Positions 47,907 to 57,273 of a stretch of DNA of 64,000 nucleotides are shown here, piece by piece (position 1 is the first letter of the stretch; each line of letters begins with the position of its first letter). Source of the stretch: Zygotorulaspora mrakii (Eukaryota; Ascomycota; Saccharomycetes; Saccharomycetales; Saccharomycetaceae); assembly GCF_013402915.1 (NCBI RefSeq), contig NC_050719.1, positions 930,001 through 994,000 on the forward strand. The letters run 5' to 3'. A program made the translations under genes and the position numbers. Under the pieces are notes generated by a model that made no database searches, was not told the origin of the DNA, and was given only the letters and a program-made list of their open reading frames with translations.

Positions 47907-49628
47907 TCAGTCTGCTTGATCCCAATTGCCTGGTCTTGGACCTTGTGGAGGTGGAGCTGGGCCACCAGCTCTCTTAGCCATAATTATTTGATCGATCGAC
48001 AGTATCGTTGTTGCAGCTTCCGTAGCAACGTTTATAGCAAATTTTTTTGGTGCGAGCATGTCGTAAATACCTTCCTCTTTTACATCAATGACGCCTTCTG
48101 GACTTTCATCTTGGATGTCAATGCCTTTGTATAAATAGTCGTTGTTTTGCTGTTCTTCGGCCTCTACGCTGGATGGGAGGATTGTGTGAGCGGCATATAG
48201 ATTAGGTAAAACTTCATTAACATCAAGACCAGCAGTCTCTGCTAGAGTACGTGGAACGACTTCAAATGCTAGAGCAAACTGCTTTATAGCTAGCTGAAGT
48301 AGGCCTGGTGTTCTTTCACCATACTTGGTAATTCTAGAAACAAGTTCGATTTCAGTTGCACCTGCCCCCGGTAACAAGTTTCCACCATTTGGTTTCAATA
48401 AACCTTTAATAGCCGCGACACCATCGTCGATGGCTCTTTCAATATCATCCAAATTATTTTGAGTAGCACCTCTTAGAATAATGGTTGAAGTACGAGTTAC
48501 TTCATCAGATTCCTGTTTGAAAATCGTGACTCTGTCGCCACCGATTTCCATAGTCTTAATAGTCTCTACTATACCAATCTCCTCAGGAGTTGGAGCACCA
48601 AGTCTTGGTAACGGAGTGGCACCACATACTCTGCAGATTCTTCTCAATTCAAACTTACTTGGAACCTTCAAAACCAGAATATCATATCTGCTTAAATAGT
48701 ATAATGCCAACTCTCCAATGCCCGCACCCGCAATGACACATTTAATGCCCATATTGGCAATTTCTTTGATCATCTTATCGATTTGCTCTTCTTCACCTTT
48801 CGAAAAGTCGAGCATTTCTTCGGCATTACGCAATAGTACAGTTCCCTTTGTTTCAGTTGTCGCAATATCAATTGGACATGTGAAAACTGCAACTTTATAC
48901 TTACCGCCCTCTGGTAGAGATTTTATATGACCTTCTGGCTCACGGTTGAATACCATACCTTTGATAACAGTGGAGTTTGATAACGAGCCACCCATGATCT
49001 TGACCACTCTAATAGAATCAACATTGAAGAATGGTACCGAAGTATTATTACTTCTGGGTAAAACATGTGACACAGCCTCACCTACCAATCGACTCAAAAG
49101 GTCCTCAGATCCATATTTCTTCGAGGCTATCACGGGTTTGATGACTTTGATCAACTCTTCAGTTGAGGTCTTGTCCGTGATTTGATCGACAACTATTTTG
49201 TCCAGCTCTTCCAGGGTGAAGTTCTTTGCCATATTGAAACCTTGAATGATCTCAACTGCTGATAAACCCAGAGCTATCAATTTCTCACTTAAGATAAGTA
49301 GTTCCCCAGCCAGAACCATCACAAGGTTGGTGTTGTCACCCATATCAATTTTCTGCTGTTCAGTTGCCATAACCAAAACTTTCACAGCCGGATGCACAAT
49401 CTCTAATTCTCTTAGCATGGTGGCCGCATCGTTTGTGATGAAGATTTTGCCCAAATGGTTCACAATGATTTTGTTTCTACCACATGGTCCCATTGAAGTT
49501 AAACACATCTGGTGAATCTCACGAACGGCATTGATTGACTTATTGATCTGACCATCGGCATTCGAGTAACTCTTGTAACCTTGTTTAAACAAACCACTGT
49601 TGGGATTCTGAGGTAATTTCAATGACAT
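47907..49628 (-). CDS. CCT8: Chaperonin TRiC/CCT subunit theta
   Basis: Subunit of the cytosolic ring chaperonin that folds actin and tubulin. It has 573 residues (568 in S. cerevisiae). The N-terminus MSLKLPQNPNSGLFKQGYKS is the Cct8 type. ATP-site motifs: SMGPCGRNKIIVNHLGKIFITNDAATML, MGDNTNLVMVLAGELL (usual GDGTN with N), and the C-terminal LPGAGATEIELV and GLDVNEVL. Its upstream region has a perfect PACE word (49748-49756). The 3' end is about 190 bp from NOP9 on the same strand. Confidence 0.97.
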   Translation of the reverse strand: MSLKLPQNPNSGLFKQGYKSYSNADGQINKSINAVREIHQMCLTSMGPCGRNKIIVNHLGKIFITNDAATMLRELEIVHPAVKVLVMATEQQKIDMGDNTNLVMVLAGELLILSEKLIALGLSAVEIIQGFNMAKNFTLEELDKIVVDQITDKTSTEELIKVIKPVIASKKYGSEDLLSRLVGEAVSHVLPRSNNTSVPFFNVDSIRVVKIMGGSLSNSTVIKGMVFNREPEGHIKSLPEGGKYKVAVFTCPIDIATTETKGTVLLRNAEEMLDFSKGEEEQIDKMIKEIANMGIKCVIAGAGIGELALYYLSRYDILVLKVPSKFELRRICRVCGATPLPRLGAPTPEEIGIVETIKTMEIGGDRVTIFKQESDEVTRTSTIILRGATQNNLDDIERAIDDGVAAIKGLLKPNGGNLLPGAGATEIELVSRITKYGERTPGLLQLAIKQFALAFEVVPRTLAETAGLDVNEVLPNLYAAHTILPSSVEAEEQQNNDYLYKGIDIQDESPEGVIDVKEEGIYDMLAPKKFAINVATEAATTILSIDQIIMAKRAGGPAPPPQGPRPGNWDQAD

Positions 49629-49747
49629 ATCGCAAAACTTATAGTCTCAAATGACTACAATTCCCTCGTTCTGTTCAGTCTATCTGGTCTTTATTCCTCT
49701 TCAAGTATGTCCTCTTCAGAACTTTTCCGCTAGCTTATTTTTCTGAT

Positions 49748-49756
49748 TTTGCCACC
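49748..49756 (-). promoter_or_regulatory. PACE (Rpn4-type) site upstream of CCT8
   Basis: TTTGCCACC on the plus strand, GGTGGCAAA on the minus strand, about 120 bp upstream of the CCT8 start. Identical to the site upstream of RPT1. Expected for proteasome genes; less so for a chaperonin. Confidence 0.6.
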
Positions 49757-50925
49757 TTTAAAGAAAATTTTATTGGTACCATCGAAAACTATCAAAAATA
49801 TCAAAAACCATCAGTAGTCATAAACAGTCATCACGAGCGATCAGGAACCATCAAAGATCATCACAAGGCAATCAGGATAATTTGTTGCTATAGTAATGTA
49901 TGTTTGACTAAACAGAAGAAATAGGCCTTCCATGAAAGACGCTAAGGCTATTCGAGAGAAAAGTGCCAATTTAGGGGCCGACAAGAGATCAAAGGAATCA
50001 TATCGACTAAAGCAACATTCCGATCTTTCGGCTATGTGCTGGCATGCAGCAAGCTGCCAGCGTCTACTTAAAGCACATTGAAAATGGAGGCTATCGGATA
50101 GTTGAAATAGGAACCAATTCGACGTGAGGCAATTAGTCGTAATGATAATCAGTTCCAGCAGGGCTTTTTCCCTTCTCGAACAATTCGACCGTAGTTGCAA
50201 TCACAATATCTTTACAGCTTTTACTATCAGTGATCGTGTTCATGGATCAGTATTCTATACTGGTGCAGGTTTACGGTTCTTACATATGGCTATGTTAATC
50301 AGAACGTTAACTACTTCTTCTGCTATTTCACGATTACTATTGAGAAAGAAACTGAGTAATTTATGAACGAAAAATATTAGCAGTTGGTCCGTTTGCAAAT
50401 GTCATAGGGATCGGTTTAAGGTAGCTCCCCCTCAGGCCCTAGCAAGTTATTGGGAGATGAGGAAGGGTCGGCTGATTACGGATTGTGTGACACACACACC
50501 GGCTGTCTATCTTAGAAGAATCAGATGACACCAGCAAAACGCCACTGCTATATATTCACCTTATTCCGATTAGCTCGCTATTCTTGCTGTCATCACACGT
50601 CTGTTGCAATCCCATAGATGCTACAGAACAGCTGTTAGTTCTTAGTCGATGCTGTTCTTTCGTTTGTAGTCAGACCCTTGAATTGTAAGCTCCTCGCGAT
50701 GGATTATCAGTCAACGCCTCTCTAAAACCATTTACTATTCCACTTGGGCTTGATCCGCTTTCGTTTCTGTGTCATCTCAATCCGTCTCAGAGTACCTTTT
50801 GCTTATCCTCCGATACTGATATCTATTCGACATCTGCTGGAACTGCTGTGGAAAATCCAACACAAAGAACTGTATCCTATACTAATAATTATATATTAAT
50901 AAAGTATCATATTAATGAATAAATG

Positions 50926-51441
50926 TGTTGAAATATAGATCGATATTGTGGGAGAAGTAAGAAATATCACAGATATCACTTAGAAGAATCAGAAACAAGA
51001 CAGTTCGTAGCGATACGACAAAAGAAATGAAGTCAGATGAAGTCCTAACTGAATATCAATCGACCCTGGGAAAAAATCGGCTGATAATCTATTGCAAGAC
51101 GTTTACGATTCACGAATCTGACTACGAAGAAGTCTATGGAATGAACACGAAATAGCAGTTGTACTGTGGATTCTATGGGGCTAGAAATGGTGTGATGACG
51201 ATGAAAATTCTTCACTCGTCGTCCTCTCTAATGGTTCAATACGTGCAAAATGTTAGGTATAAATACTAACGTATTTTCAAGATATTAATCCAAGTTCAAT
51301 TAGTTTTATCTCAATTCATGATATAGAAAATCAAGGACTTATAAATCTCTATAATTGAATATCATAGTGTTATCATCAATGTCAAACCAAGTTACTATCG
51401 ACAACGCCGAAGAAGCCCTTCGTTCCAAATAATATCTCTCA
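50926..51441 (+). mobile_element. Possible degenerate solo LTR (Ty1/copia type)
   Basis: The stretch starts TGTTGAAATATAG and ends near TCTCA. It holds a TATAAATA box (about 51259). About 60 bp before the proposed end an ATG (51379) opens 17 codons (MSNQVTIDNAEEALRSK) and then stops. Ty1-type LTRs likewise begin TGTTG, carry a TATA box and include the first Gag codons near their 3' end. Against this, no clear target-site duplication or primer-binding site follows, and the length (about 516 bp) is above usual. It lies 140 bp from tRNA-Met, a favoured target. Weak call. Confidence 0.3.
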
Positions 51442-51580
51442 TTGTAATATTTATTTATAATATTTATGATATTTGAAATAAAATATAATATGGCATACGT
51501 GCTCTCAGAATTTAGTGCCACATGTCTCATAGTTCCTAATAGATGGGGTTCTTAAACTTAGTCTACACATAAAATTGGTA

Positions 51581-51653
51581 GCTCTAGTAGCTCAGTCGGC
51601 AGAGCGTCAGTCTCATAATCTGAAGGTCGAGAGTTCGAACCTCCCCTAGAGCA
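51581..51653 (+). tRNA. tRNA-Met (CAU), elongator
   Basis: The 73-nt cloverleaf has acceptor stem GCTCTAG/CTAGAGC with discriminator A, anticodon CAT in CTCATAA, variable loop AAGGTCG and T-arm GAGAGTTCGAACCTCCCC. The TTCGAA T-loop distinguishes it from initiator tRNA-Met. A T-run (51655 on) is the terminator. No intron. Confidence 0.97.
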
Positions 51654-51827
51654 CTTTTTTTTTCCTTTTCTGTACCATCATCAGAATATATCAAAAAGAT
51701 ACTAATTTCACAATTGATGTAAAAGTGAATAAACTGTACCAGCTGAGACAATTGGGGGTCTTTTGAAGGTTTATTTGGGGTCTGCTGTAGTTTAGAGCAA
51801 TTTTTTGGAGTATTGGGTGTAAATACC

Positions 51828-54281
51828 ATGATTTCCAGCGGTCTAGAATATGATCCAACTCTAGATATCACAACTATTTTGTCAGCTAAAGGGTCTATTG
51901 AAGATATAGACAAGCTGATAAATGCTACAAGGGGATATAAGCTCCTTTTGGAAGAAGAAATCGCAAGCGATAGAAAACAAGAAGCTGCAGCAAATGAAGA
52001 GTTGAGCAGCAAGACATTTGAATTTGACAAAATTTTCCAAGACATCGAGGCAACAAGAACATTTGCATCAACTACACAGTCAACAATTTCGCATTTGACG
52101 CAAGGCATATCTCATTTAGATAATGCCAAAAGAAACCTAACATTGTGTATGACAGTTTTTCAGAATTTAAAGATCCTTACGGATAGCTATACACGTTGTA
52201 AGAGCCTGCTTGCAAAGGATAAATTCAAAGAATCTACTTCTTCGTACGAGATAATGTGTTCGTTAGCAGAGAATACTTTCAGACCATATAAATCTGTAGA
52301 TGAGATTAATCGGTTGCTCATGTCAATAGCAAGATTACGCAAAGACACGTTTGAGCGCATAAAACAAACTTACCACAAGGTGATTATAGGGAAGGCGGCA
52401 GATGCGGGCCAGCTCGAGTCACAGCTGAGAGAGGGAGCTTGTGTTCTTTTGGAGTGTGATCCTAGTGACAAGTCTCAAATCATTGATTGGTGTATTGATA
52501 AATTGCTGTATGAGATAAATGAGATTTTTAAGTTAGATGATGAGGCTGGATCATTGGAGAACCTGTCGAGGAGATATATATTCTTCAAGAAAATTTTGAA
52601 CAATTTTAACTCCAATTTTAGCAGATATTTTCCTCAAGAGTGGGGCATGCAACTAAAATTGACCAACCGATTCTATGAGATGACACAAAGGGATCTCAGC
52701 ATACTTCTCGATAGAGAATTCAATGGCAAGGGTTCTTCTATCGACTTGTTCATGGGGTCTTTACAAACTACGCTAGATTTTGAGAAATACATTGATGTTC
52801 GGTTTTCAAATAAGTTGAAAGGTTCAAAGTTGTCTTCTTGTTTTAAGCCTTACCTTTCACTTTGGATTGCCCATCAGGATAAAATGATGAAGGACAAATT
52901 ATTAACGTATATGGGCTCCAATACTTTGGATTTCACGATGTCTGACTCATGGATCATTTCATCAAGTGCAGATCTTTTCAGAACCTATAGATCAGTATTG
53001 AGTCAAACTTTTGAATTAATTGAGAATAATGCAGATGAGCGAGTTCCTATATTGTTGGCAAATTTTTTTGCCAAATGGTTGAAAGCATATCTTGACAAAA
53101 TTTTGAAACCATTGCTTCTACCGCCATCAGTTGAGATCCAAAATAAAGAGGAAACGATCAAGTATACGGTATCACTTGTTAATACCTCAGATTACTGTTC
53201 GACAACTGTTGAACAACTAGTGGTAAAACTAACTGAATTTAGTGCGGAAACTGGGAAAATCTCACAAATTTTTGATGAAGTTAAAAGTGATTATGATGAA
53301 GTCTTAGCGGCTGGTATTAGCATTCTCTTGAACAGAATAATTCAATTGGACCTATCGTTTGTTTGGAAAGAATTCAACAATACAGATTGGTCAAACGTTG
53401 CTGTTGAGGACTCGAGTAGATATATGGTCAGCATGAAAAATATCCTTTCGTTCGCAACAGGACAGTATGTCACGGATGAAAGTTCGACATTGGAACTCAT
53501 TTTAACTAAATTCAATAGAGAAGTTTACACATGGAACTTTTTAGATAAAATTATTGACCTGGTTACGCATGATTACAGCAAGTATATTATACTCCTATTG
53601 CAAAGGCAGCCACCGTTCGCAAATTTAAATGCTCCCAGAAAATTTAGCCCAAGTACTGTGACCAACATTGCTGAGCAATTTTTACTAGACTTGGAACTTC
53701 TCAAAAACATCTTGAATTCTATTTTACAAGGTGTTTCCAGCAGTAATCAAAATAGTGAAGGACCTGCTTATAAGCGGGTTCAAAAACATATAGATGCTAA
53801 TTTAGAGTTATTGCTCAAGTTTCTCAAGTTGTTGTTGGCCCCATTGGATTCAGTTGACGATTATTATGAAACTTATAAAGAACTCACGATTTCAAACAGC
53901 AATACTTCAGTTTGGGCTTTCATGTTAACACTGAAAGGTTTAGAGTGGGATTTGGCTTTATGGAAGCAATATTGGACTCCTTTTAATCTAGATTCAGATG
54001 ATTCTACTGACGAAATCTCAAAAAAAAACGTATTGATTTTCAAATGGAACCCGAGATTGCTGCAACAATTTGAATATAATATGGCTCGAGTAAGCGAACC
54101 TGCATGGTCTAAATTCATTAGGAATGAGCTCAAAATCTCGGCGTCCCGAGTAAATGCATCCCGAAATCAAGTAGATCCCCATCAGCAGCAGCAGCAGCAG
54201 CAATCTAGGTCACCAGTGTCGCCAGTACTCAATGTGAAGAATTTGGTAGCAGGCACGAGATTCTTTAATAGAGGTGTATAA
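51828..54281 (+). CDS. VPS53: GARP tethering complex subunit Vps53
   Basis: Subunit of the GARP complex (Vps51-54), which tethers endosome-derived vesicles at the late Golgi. I chose ATG 51828 (817 residues, 822 in S. cerevisiae); the open frame upstream starts with TTG. The N-terminal MISSGLEYDPTLDITTILSAKGSIEDIDKL and the following coiled coil (KLLLEEEIASDRKQEAAANEEL) are typical. The middle holds FRPYKSVDEINRLLMSIARLRKDTFERI. The C-terminus has a glutamine run (HQQQQQQQ) and LNVKNLVAGTRFFNRGV. It converges with MAD2, with 21 bp between stops. Confidence 0.95.
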   Translation: MISSGLEYDPTLDITTILSAKGSIEDIDKLINATRGYKLLLEEEIASDRKQEAAANEELSSKTFEFDKIFQDIEATRTFASTTQSTISHLTQGISHLDNAKRNLTLCMTVFQNLKILTDSYTRCKSLLAKDKFKESTSSYEIMCSLAENTFRPYKSVDEINRLLMSIARLRKDTFERIKQTYHKVIIGKAADAGQLESQLREGACVLLECDPSDKSQIIDWCIDKLLYEINEIFKLDDEAGSLENLSRRYIFFKKILNNFNSNFSRYFPQEWGMQLKLTNRFYEMTQRDLSILLDREFNGKGSSIDLFMGSLQTTLDFEKYIDVRFSNKLKGSKLSSCFKPYLSLWIAHQDKMMKDKLLTYMGSNTLDFTMSDSWIISSSADLFRTYRSVLSQTFELIENNADERVPILLANFFAKWLKAYLDKILKPLLLPPSVEIQNKEETIKYTVSLVNTSDYCSTTVEQLVVKLTEFSAETGKISQIFDEVKSDYDEVLAAGISILLNRIIQLDLSFVWKEFNNTDWSNVAVEDSSRYMVSMKNILSFATGQYVTDESSTLELILTKFNREVYTWNFLDKIIDLVTHDYSKYIILLLQRQPPFANLNAPRKFSPSTVTNIAEQFLLDLELLKNILNSILQGVSSSNQNSEGPAYKRVQKHIDANLELLLKFLKLLLAPLDSVDDYYETYKELTISNSNTSVWAFMLTLKGLEWDLALWKQYWTPFNLDSDDSTDEISKKNVLIFKWNPRLLQQFEYNMARVSEPAWSKFIRNELKISASRVNASRNQVDPHQQQQQQQSRSPVSPVLNVKNLVAGTRFFNRGV

Positions 54282-54302
54282 AAGCCTATATACATTGGGA
54301 AC

Positions 54303-54899
54303 TTAATGTTTGTAACTCACTTGGGCAGAAACTTTATGATCATTTGTAGCAAACGTCTTGAACTTAACGGTCTCTGCATTAGTAACTTCTTTGCTGTCGG
54401 AATCACTCCACTCTAATGGCACCTTTGCGTTAGCATCAGTGTAAGCCAGCACATTAAAAGTGTAGTTACCTTCGTTTGTTAATTCAGGCAAAAATGTTAC
54501 ACTGGCTGTAATCTGTCTTATCAGTGCCCTTATCTGATTTTGAGTCTCACTGGGATCCAAAGGTTCGTGATCTTCTTCTATAAACTTCTCATTCTTAAGA
54601 TGAACCACATCAAACGCCCATTTTTCAATAACTTCACATTCGTCTTTATCAACAATGCATAAAACCAGTTTATTGCATTTCTGACCTATGAGCCATTTGT
54701 GAACCTGCAGCAGTATTACCCTTATGTATGCCTTTAGGTCATCATCTTGTGTCTTGAGTAATGTTAAACCATACTTCTTCACAGTAGTAAAATCATCTTG
54801 TGAATACACACCTCGCTGGTACAATATGGAATTGATACTGCATTCAAAGAACTCTGTGACTGTTCGTGTCGATCCTCGCAACGATATGGACTGAGACAT
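54303..54899 (-). CDS. MAD2: Spindle-assembly checkpoint protein Mad2
   Basis: HORMA-domain protein that blocks Cdc20-APC until all kinetochores attach. It has 198 residues (196 in S. cerevisiae). The N-terminus SQSISLRGSTRTVTEFFECSINSILYQRGVY is the family signature. The HORMA core includes LLQVHKWLIGQKCNKLVLCIVDKDECEVIEKWAFDV and TASVTFLPEL. The mobile C-terminal safety-belt segment, ending VKFKTFATNDHKVSAQVSYKH, is complete. Divergent from BET4 by about 160 bp. Confidence 0.97.
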   Translation of the reverse strand: MSQSISLRGSTRTVTEFFECSINSILYQRGVYSQDDFTTVKKYGLTLLKTQDDDLKAYIRVILLQVHKWLIGQKCNKLVLCIVDKDECEVIEKWAFDVVHLKNEKFIEEDHEPLDPSETQNQIRALIRQITASVTFLPELTNEGNYTFNVLAYTDANAKVPLEWSDSDSKEVTNAETVKFKTFATNDHKVSAQVSYKH

Positions 54900-55057
54900 T
54901 GTGTTTGCTCGTTTTCTACTGTTTCCAAGCGTTGAATCTGATCGGTAATCCTAATTTCAAGAACACAGGGTTCGGCATCTGTACATCAACCTTTAAAGGC
55001 TTGATTTGCTTCAAGAACTCAAAACAAGCCAAAATCGTTGCAAAGCAACGATTAACG

Positions 55058-56119
55058 ATGGTTCGTACTCCATAGACTTAAGCAGTTGATATAACATCAG
55101 GTTTTACTAACTTACATATTTATGAACCGATCATGTAGCATGGTGTCAAAAGAAAGCAGTGGACGCAAGAACTTCTAAAGCAGAAAAGAATTCAGGATAA
55201 GAAAAAGATTGCAGACTATCGTACGCTGGTTGGGAGAGTATTGGACCTGAAGGATGCCAAGATATTCACTCTAGATTCATTGAAAGAGACAACTCGAGTA
55301 CTGCAAGATAATCCAGAATACAACGTTGCATGGAACTTCCGGAGGGATATCATAATGCAACTTAAAAATGAATTGGATCTGCTGTTCTGGAGTAGTGAAC
55401 TTCTCTTTACTTTGGCACAACTGAGACAGTTCCCAAAAGTGTACTGGATCTGGAATCACAGGATTTGGGTTCTTGAAAACCACTTGGATTCATCTGTCAA
55501 TATATGGAAGGAAGAACTAGTCATGGTCAGCAAGCTTCTGAAAATAGATGCGAGAAATTTTCATGGTTGGCTTTACAGAAGAATCATTGTGAGAAAGATA
55601 GAGCAGCTAACTGGTGAAAAGAAGTTATTCGAAGAATTGGCATATACTACAGAGAATATAAATAATAATATATCCAATTTCTCGGCATGGCATCAAAGAA
55701 CGGTGCTCCTTTCCAAAATCTTCGGTGAGAATGAAAATGAGAGTAATGCGAAAATGATTCATGACGAGTTTGCATATATTACGAATGCCATGTTCACCGA
55801 TGCAGAAGATCAATCCGTTTGGTTCTACATTAAATGGTTTATAAAAAATAAAGTCGTACGCGAAACTTTGGAACCTTCAGAATATGCTAGATTATTGCAA
55901 GAACTACACAGCAATGTCGTAATGATTAACCAGGACGACCTCGAATTTTCAGGTAAAGAGAATAACTGGTGCTTGAAGATACTGATTGTATTGGATGATG
56001 TACTCAAAAATATCGGTATTGAGACATGTATTGAGAAAAAAAAGTGCCTGGAACAATTAATTAATGCTGATCCATTGAGAAAGAATAGATACCTATGTTT
56101 ATTAAATGATGGGCAATGA
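55058..56119 (+). CDS. BET4: Rab geranylgeranyltransferase alpha subunit, spliced (55058..55060 + 55139..56119)
   Basis: Alpha subunit of type II geranylgeranyltransferase, which with Bet2 prenylates Rab proteins such as Ypt1 and Sec4. Exon 1 is only ATG (55058-55060). Exon 2 begins CATGGTGTCAAAAGAAAG, giving MHGVKRKQWTQELLKQKR, the conserved start. The mature protein is 327 residues, as in S. cerevisiae, whose BET4 also has a 5' intron. Prenyltransferase alpha repeats are visible: NVAWNFRRDIIMQ, VYWIWNHRIWVLE, NFHGWLYRRIIVRK, NFSAWHQRTVLLSK and QSVWFYIKWFIKN. It is convergent with CTK2 (5 bp between stops). Confidence 0.95.
55061..55138 (+). other. BET4 intron (78 nt) with unusual 5' splice site
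   Basis: Begins GTTCGT (not GTATGT), branch point TACTAAC at 55105-55111, 3' site TAG at 55136-55138. It is short. The ATG-TAG in the genomic frame shows that splicing is needed to make the protein start. Confidence 0.88.
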
Positions 56120-56124
56120 AACAA

Positions 56125-57096
56125 TTAGGGCTTTTGATTCATTGATGCAACTTCACTGTTTATCGATTTGGCCGAAAGAACGTACCGTCTCTCTCGTACA
56201 TTTGAAGTGTCATACTGGGTACTTAAATATAGATCAGTATCAACTTCTTTATCTGTAGGATTTTTAAGGCCATATTCCCGGCCTGCTCTTTTTTTAAGTT
56301 CAATAAATGTGTCAATACTAATGGATTGAAGGCCACTTGGCATATTATCCTTTAGATCGCATAAATCGAAGGAGTTGATGTAAAAATTCAGCAAATCAAA
56401 GTAAGCTTCGCTGAAAGATTTTTCATCCGACTCAAAGGTGGTATACCTGATTGTTGGCCAAGTAGATTTTGCATTGGGCAGTTCGTGCGCAATTTTTAAA
56501 ACAGCCAAAGATATTGTATGCTGCGGTACTACCAGGATGATCTCAGTTTTTAGAACATCATATGCGATAATCCATGCGAGGTAACAGGTCTCTTGGCTGA
56601 ATGCTAGCTCTTTACCTAATTTTATCACGTACTCATCAATATGAACGTAATTATTAATTCTGTAATCGAAGGATATTGCCTCTAAAAGTCGCAGCTCATG
56701 TTGACAGACCCTTTTCTTGAAGTTATCTAGGATCTCAGGAGTTACTTTTGCAACGCTCCGTAGTCTTAACGAGATACTACATATCTCGTTAGATTTCTTT
56801 ATCGTCTCTACTTGTTTGCAACTTAATAGTATCGCACTTGTAGCAATTGTATAGCATAATTCCGTTTCAAATTTATTGAAAAGGTAAAACCTCTGGTAGA
56901 AATACAGTGCTGCCTCTAGTGTTTTTCTCGGGAATCTCAATTGAACGCATATATCACTTAAGAACTTGATAATTGCTAGCTTCTTTTGGTTATATGCACG
57001 ATGATCCTGAATATTATTACTTTGAGCCTTTAAAATCTGTTTTTTAGTCAGAAAGGGCCTCGAAAGAAATAAAAGGGTGTCAGATTTGGAAGACAT
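56125..57096 (-). CDS. CTK2: CTDK-I cyclin-like beta subunit
   Basis: Cyclin partner of the Ctk1 kinase, which phosphorylates Ser2 of the Pol II C-terminal repeats. It has 323 residues, the S. cerevisiae length. Conserved blocks: LFLSRPFLTKKQILKAQSNN, YNQKKLAIIKFLSDICVQLRFPRKTLEAALYFYQRFYLFNKFETELCYTIATSAILLSCKQVET (cyclin box, about 35-100), FDYRINNYVHIDEYVIKLGKEL, and the C-terminal VRERRYVLSAKSIN. In S. cerevisiae the gene lies further away on chromosome X, so its place here reflects rearrangement or ancestral order. Confidence 0.95.
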   Translation of the reverse strand: MSSKSDTLLFLSRPFLTKKQILKAQSNNIQDHRAYNQKKLAIIKFLSDICVQLRFPRKTLEAALYFYQRFYLFNKFETELCYTIATSAILLSCKQVETIKKSNEICSISLRLRSVAKVTPEILDNFKKRVCQHELRLLEAISFDYRINNYVHIDEYVIKLGKELAFSQETCYLAWIIAYDVLKTEIILVVPQHTISLAVLKIAHELPNAKSTWPTIRYTTFESDEKSFSEAYFDLLNFYINSFDLCDLKDNMPSGLQSISIDTFIELKKRAGREYGLKNPTDKEVDTDLYLSTQYDTSNVRERRYVLSAKSINSEVASMNQKP

Positions 57097-57273
57097 AAGT
57101 GTAATTCAATGCTGAGATAAATATGGGGGGCTTCTTAAGAATCTCTGTTACACGGTTGCTAGGTTTACTTCAACATAGTCTTCGATATGTAAGTGAAATT
57201 TATCACTGTCATTAAATACGAATTTTTCGCTATTGAAAAGGCTTAATTAGATGCATGTTATGTAAAAATAAAG

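Larger units (their letters stand above)
49629..51580. other. Gene-free gap of about 1.95 kb before tRNA-Met
   Basis: The longest stretch without a gene in the window. No conserved protein frame was seen. The first 150 bp should be the CCT8 promoter. The rest contains dispersed short repeats (CTTAGAAGAATCAGA at 50510 and 50979; TCGGCTGAT at 50468 and 51078), a frame of about 75 codons without ATG (about 50690-50922), and a stretch that may be an old LTR (below). Such gaps next to tRNA genes are common landing zones for Ty-like elements. Confidence 0.55.

Noticed and set aside
51584..52108. 174-codon minus-strand frame over tRNA-Met and the start of VPS53
   Set aside because: It overlaps a tRNA gene and a conserved CDS.
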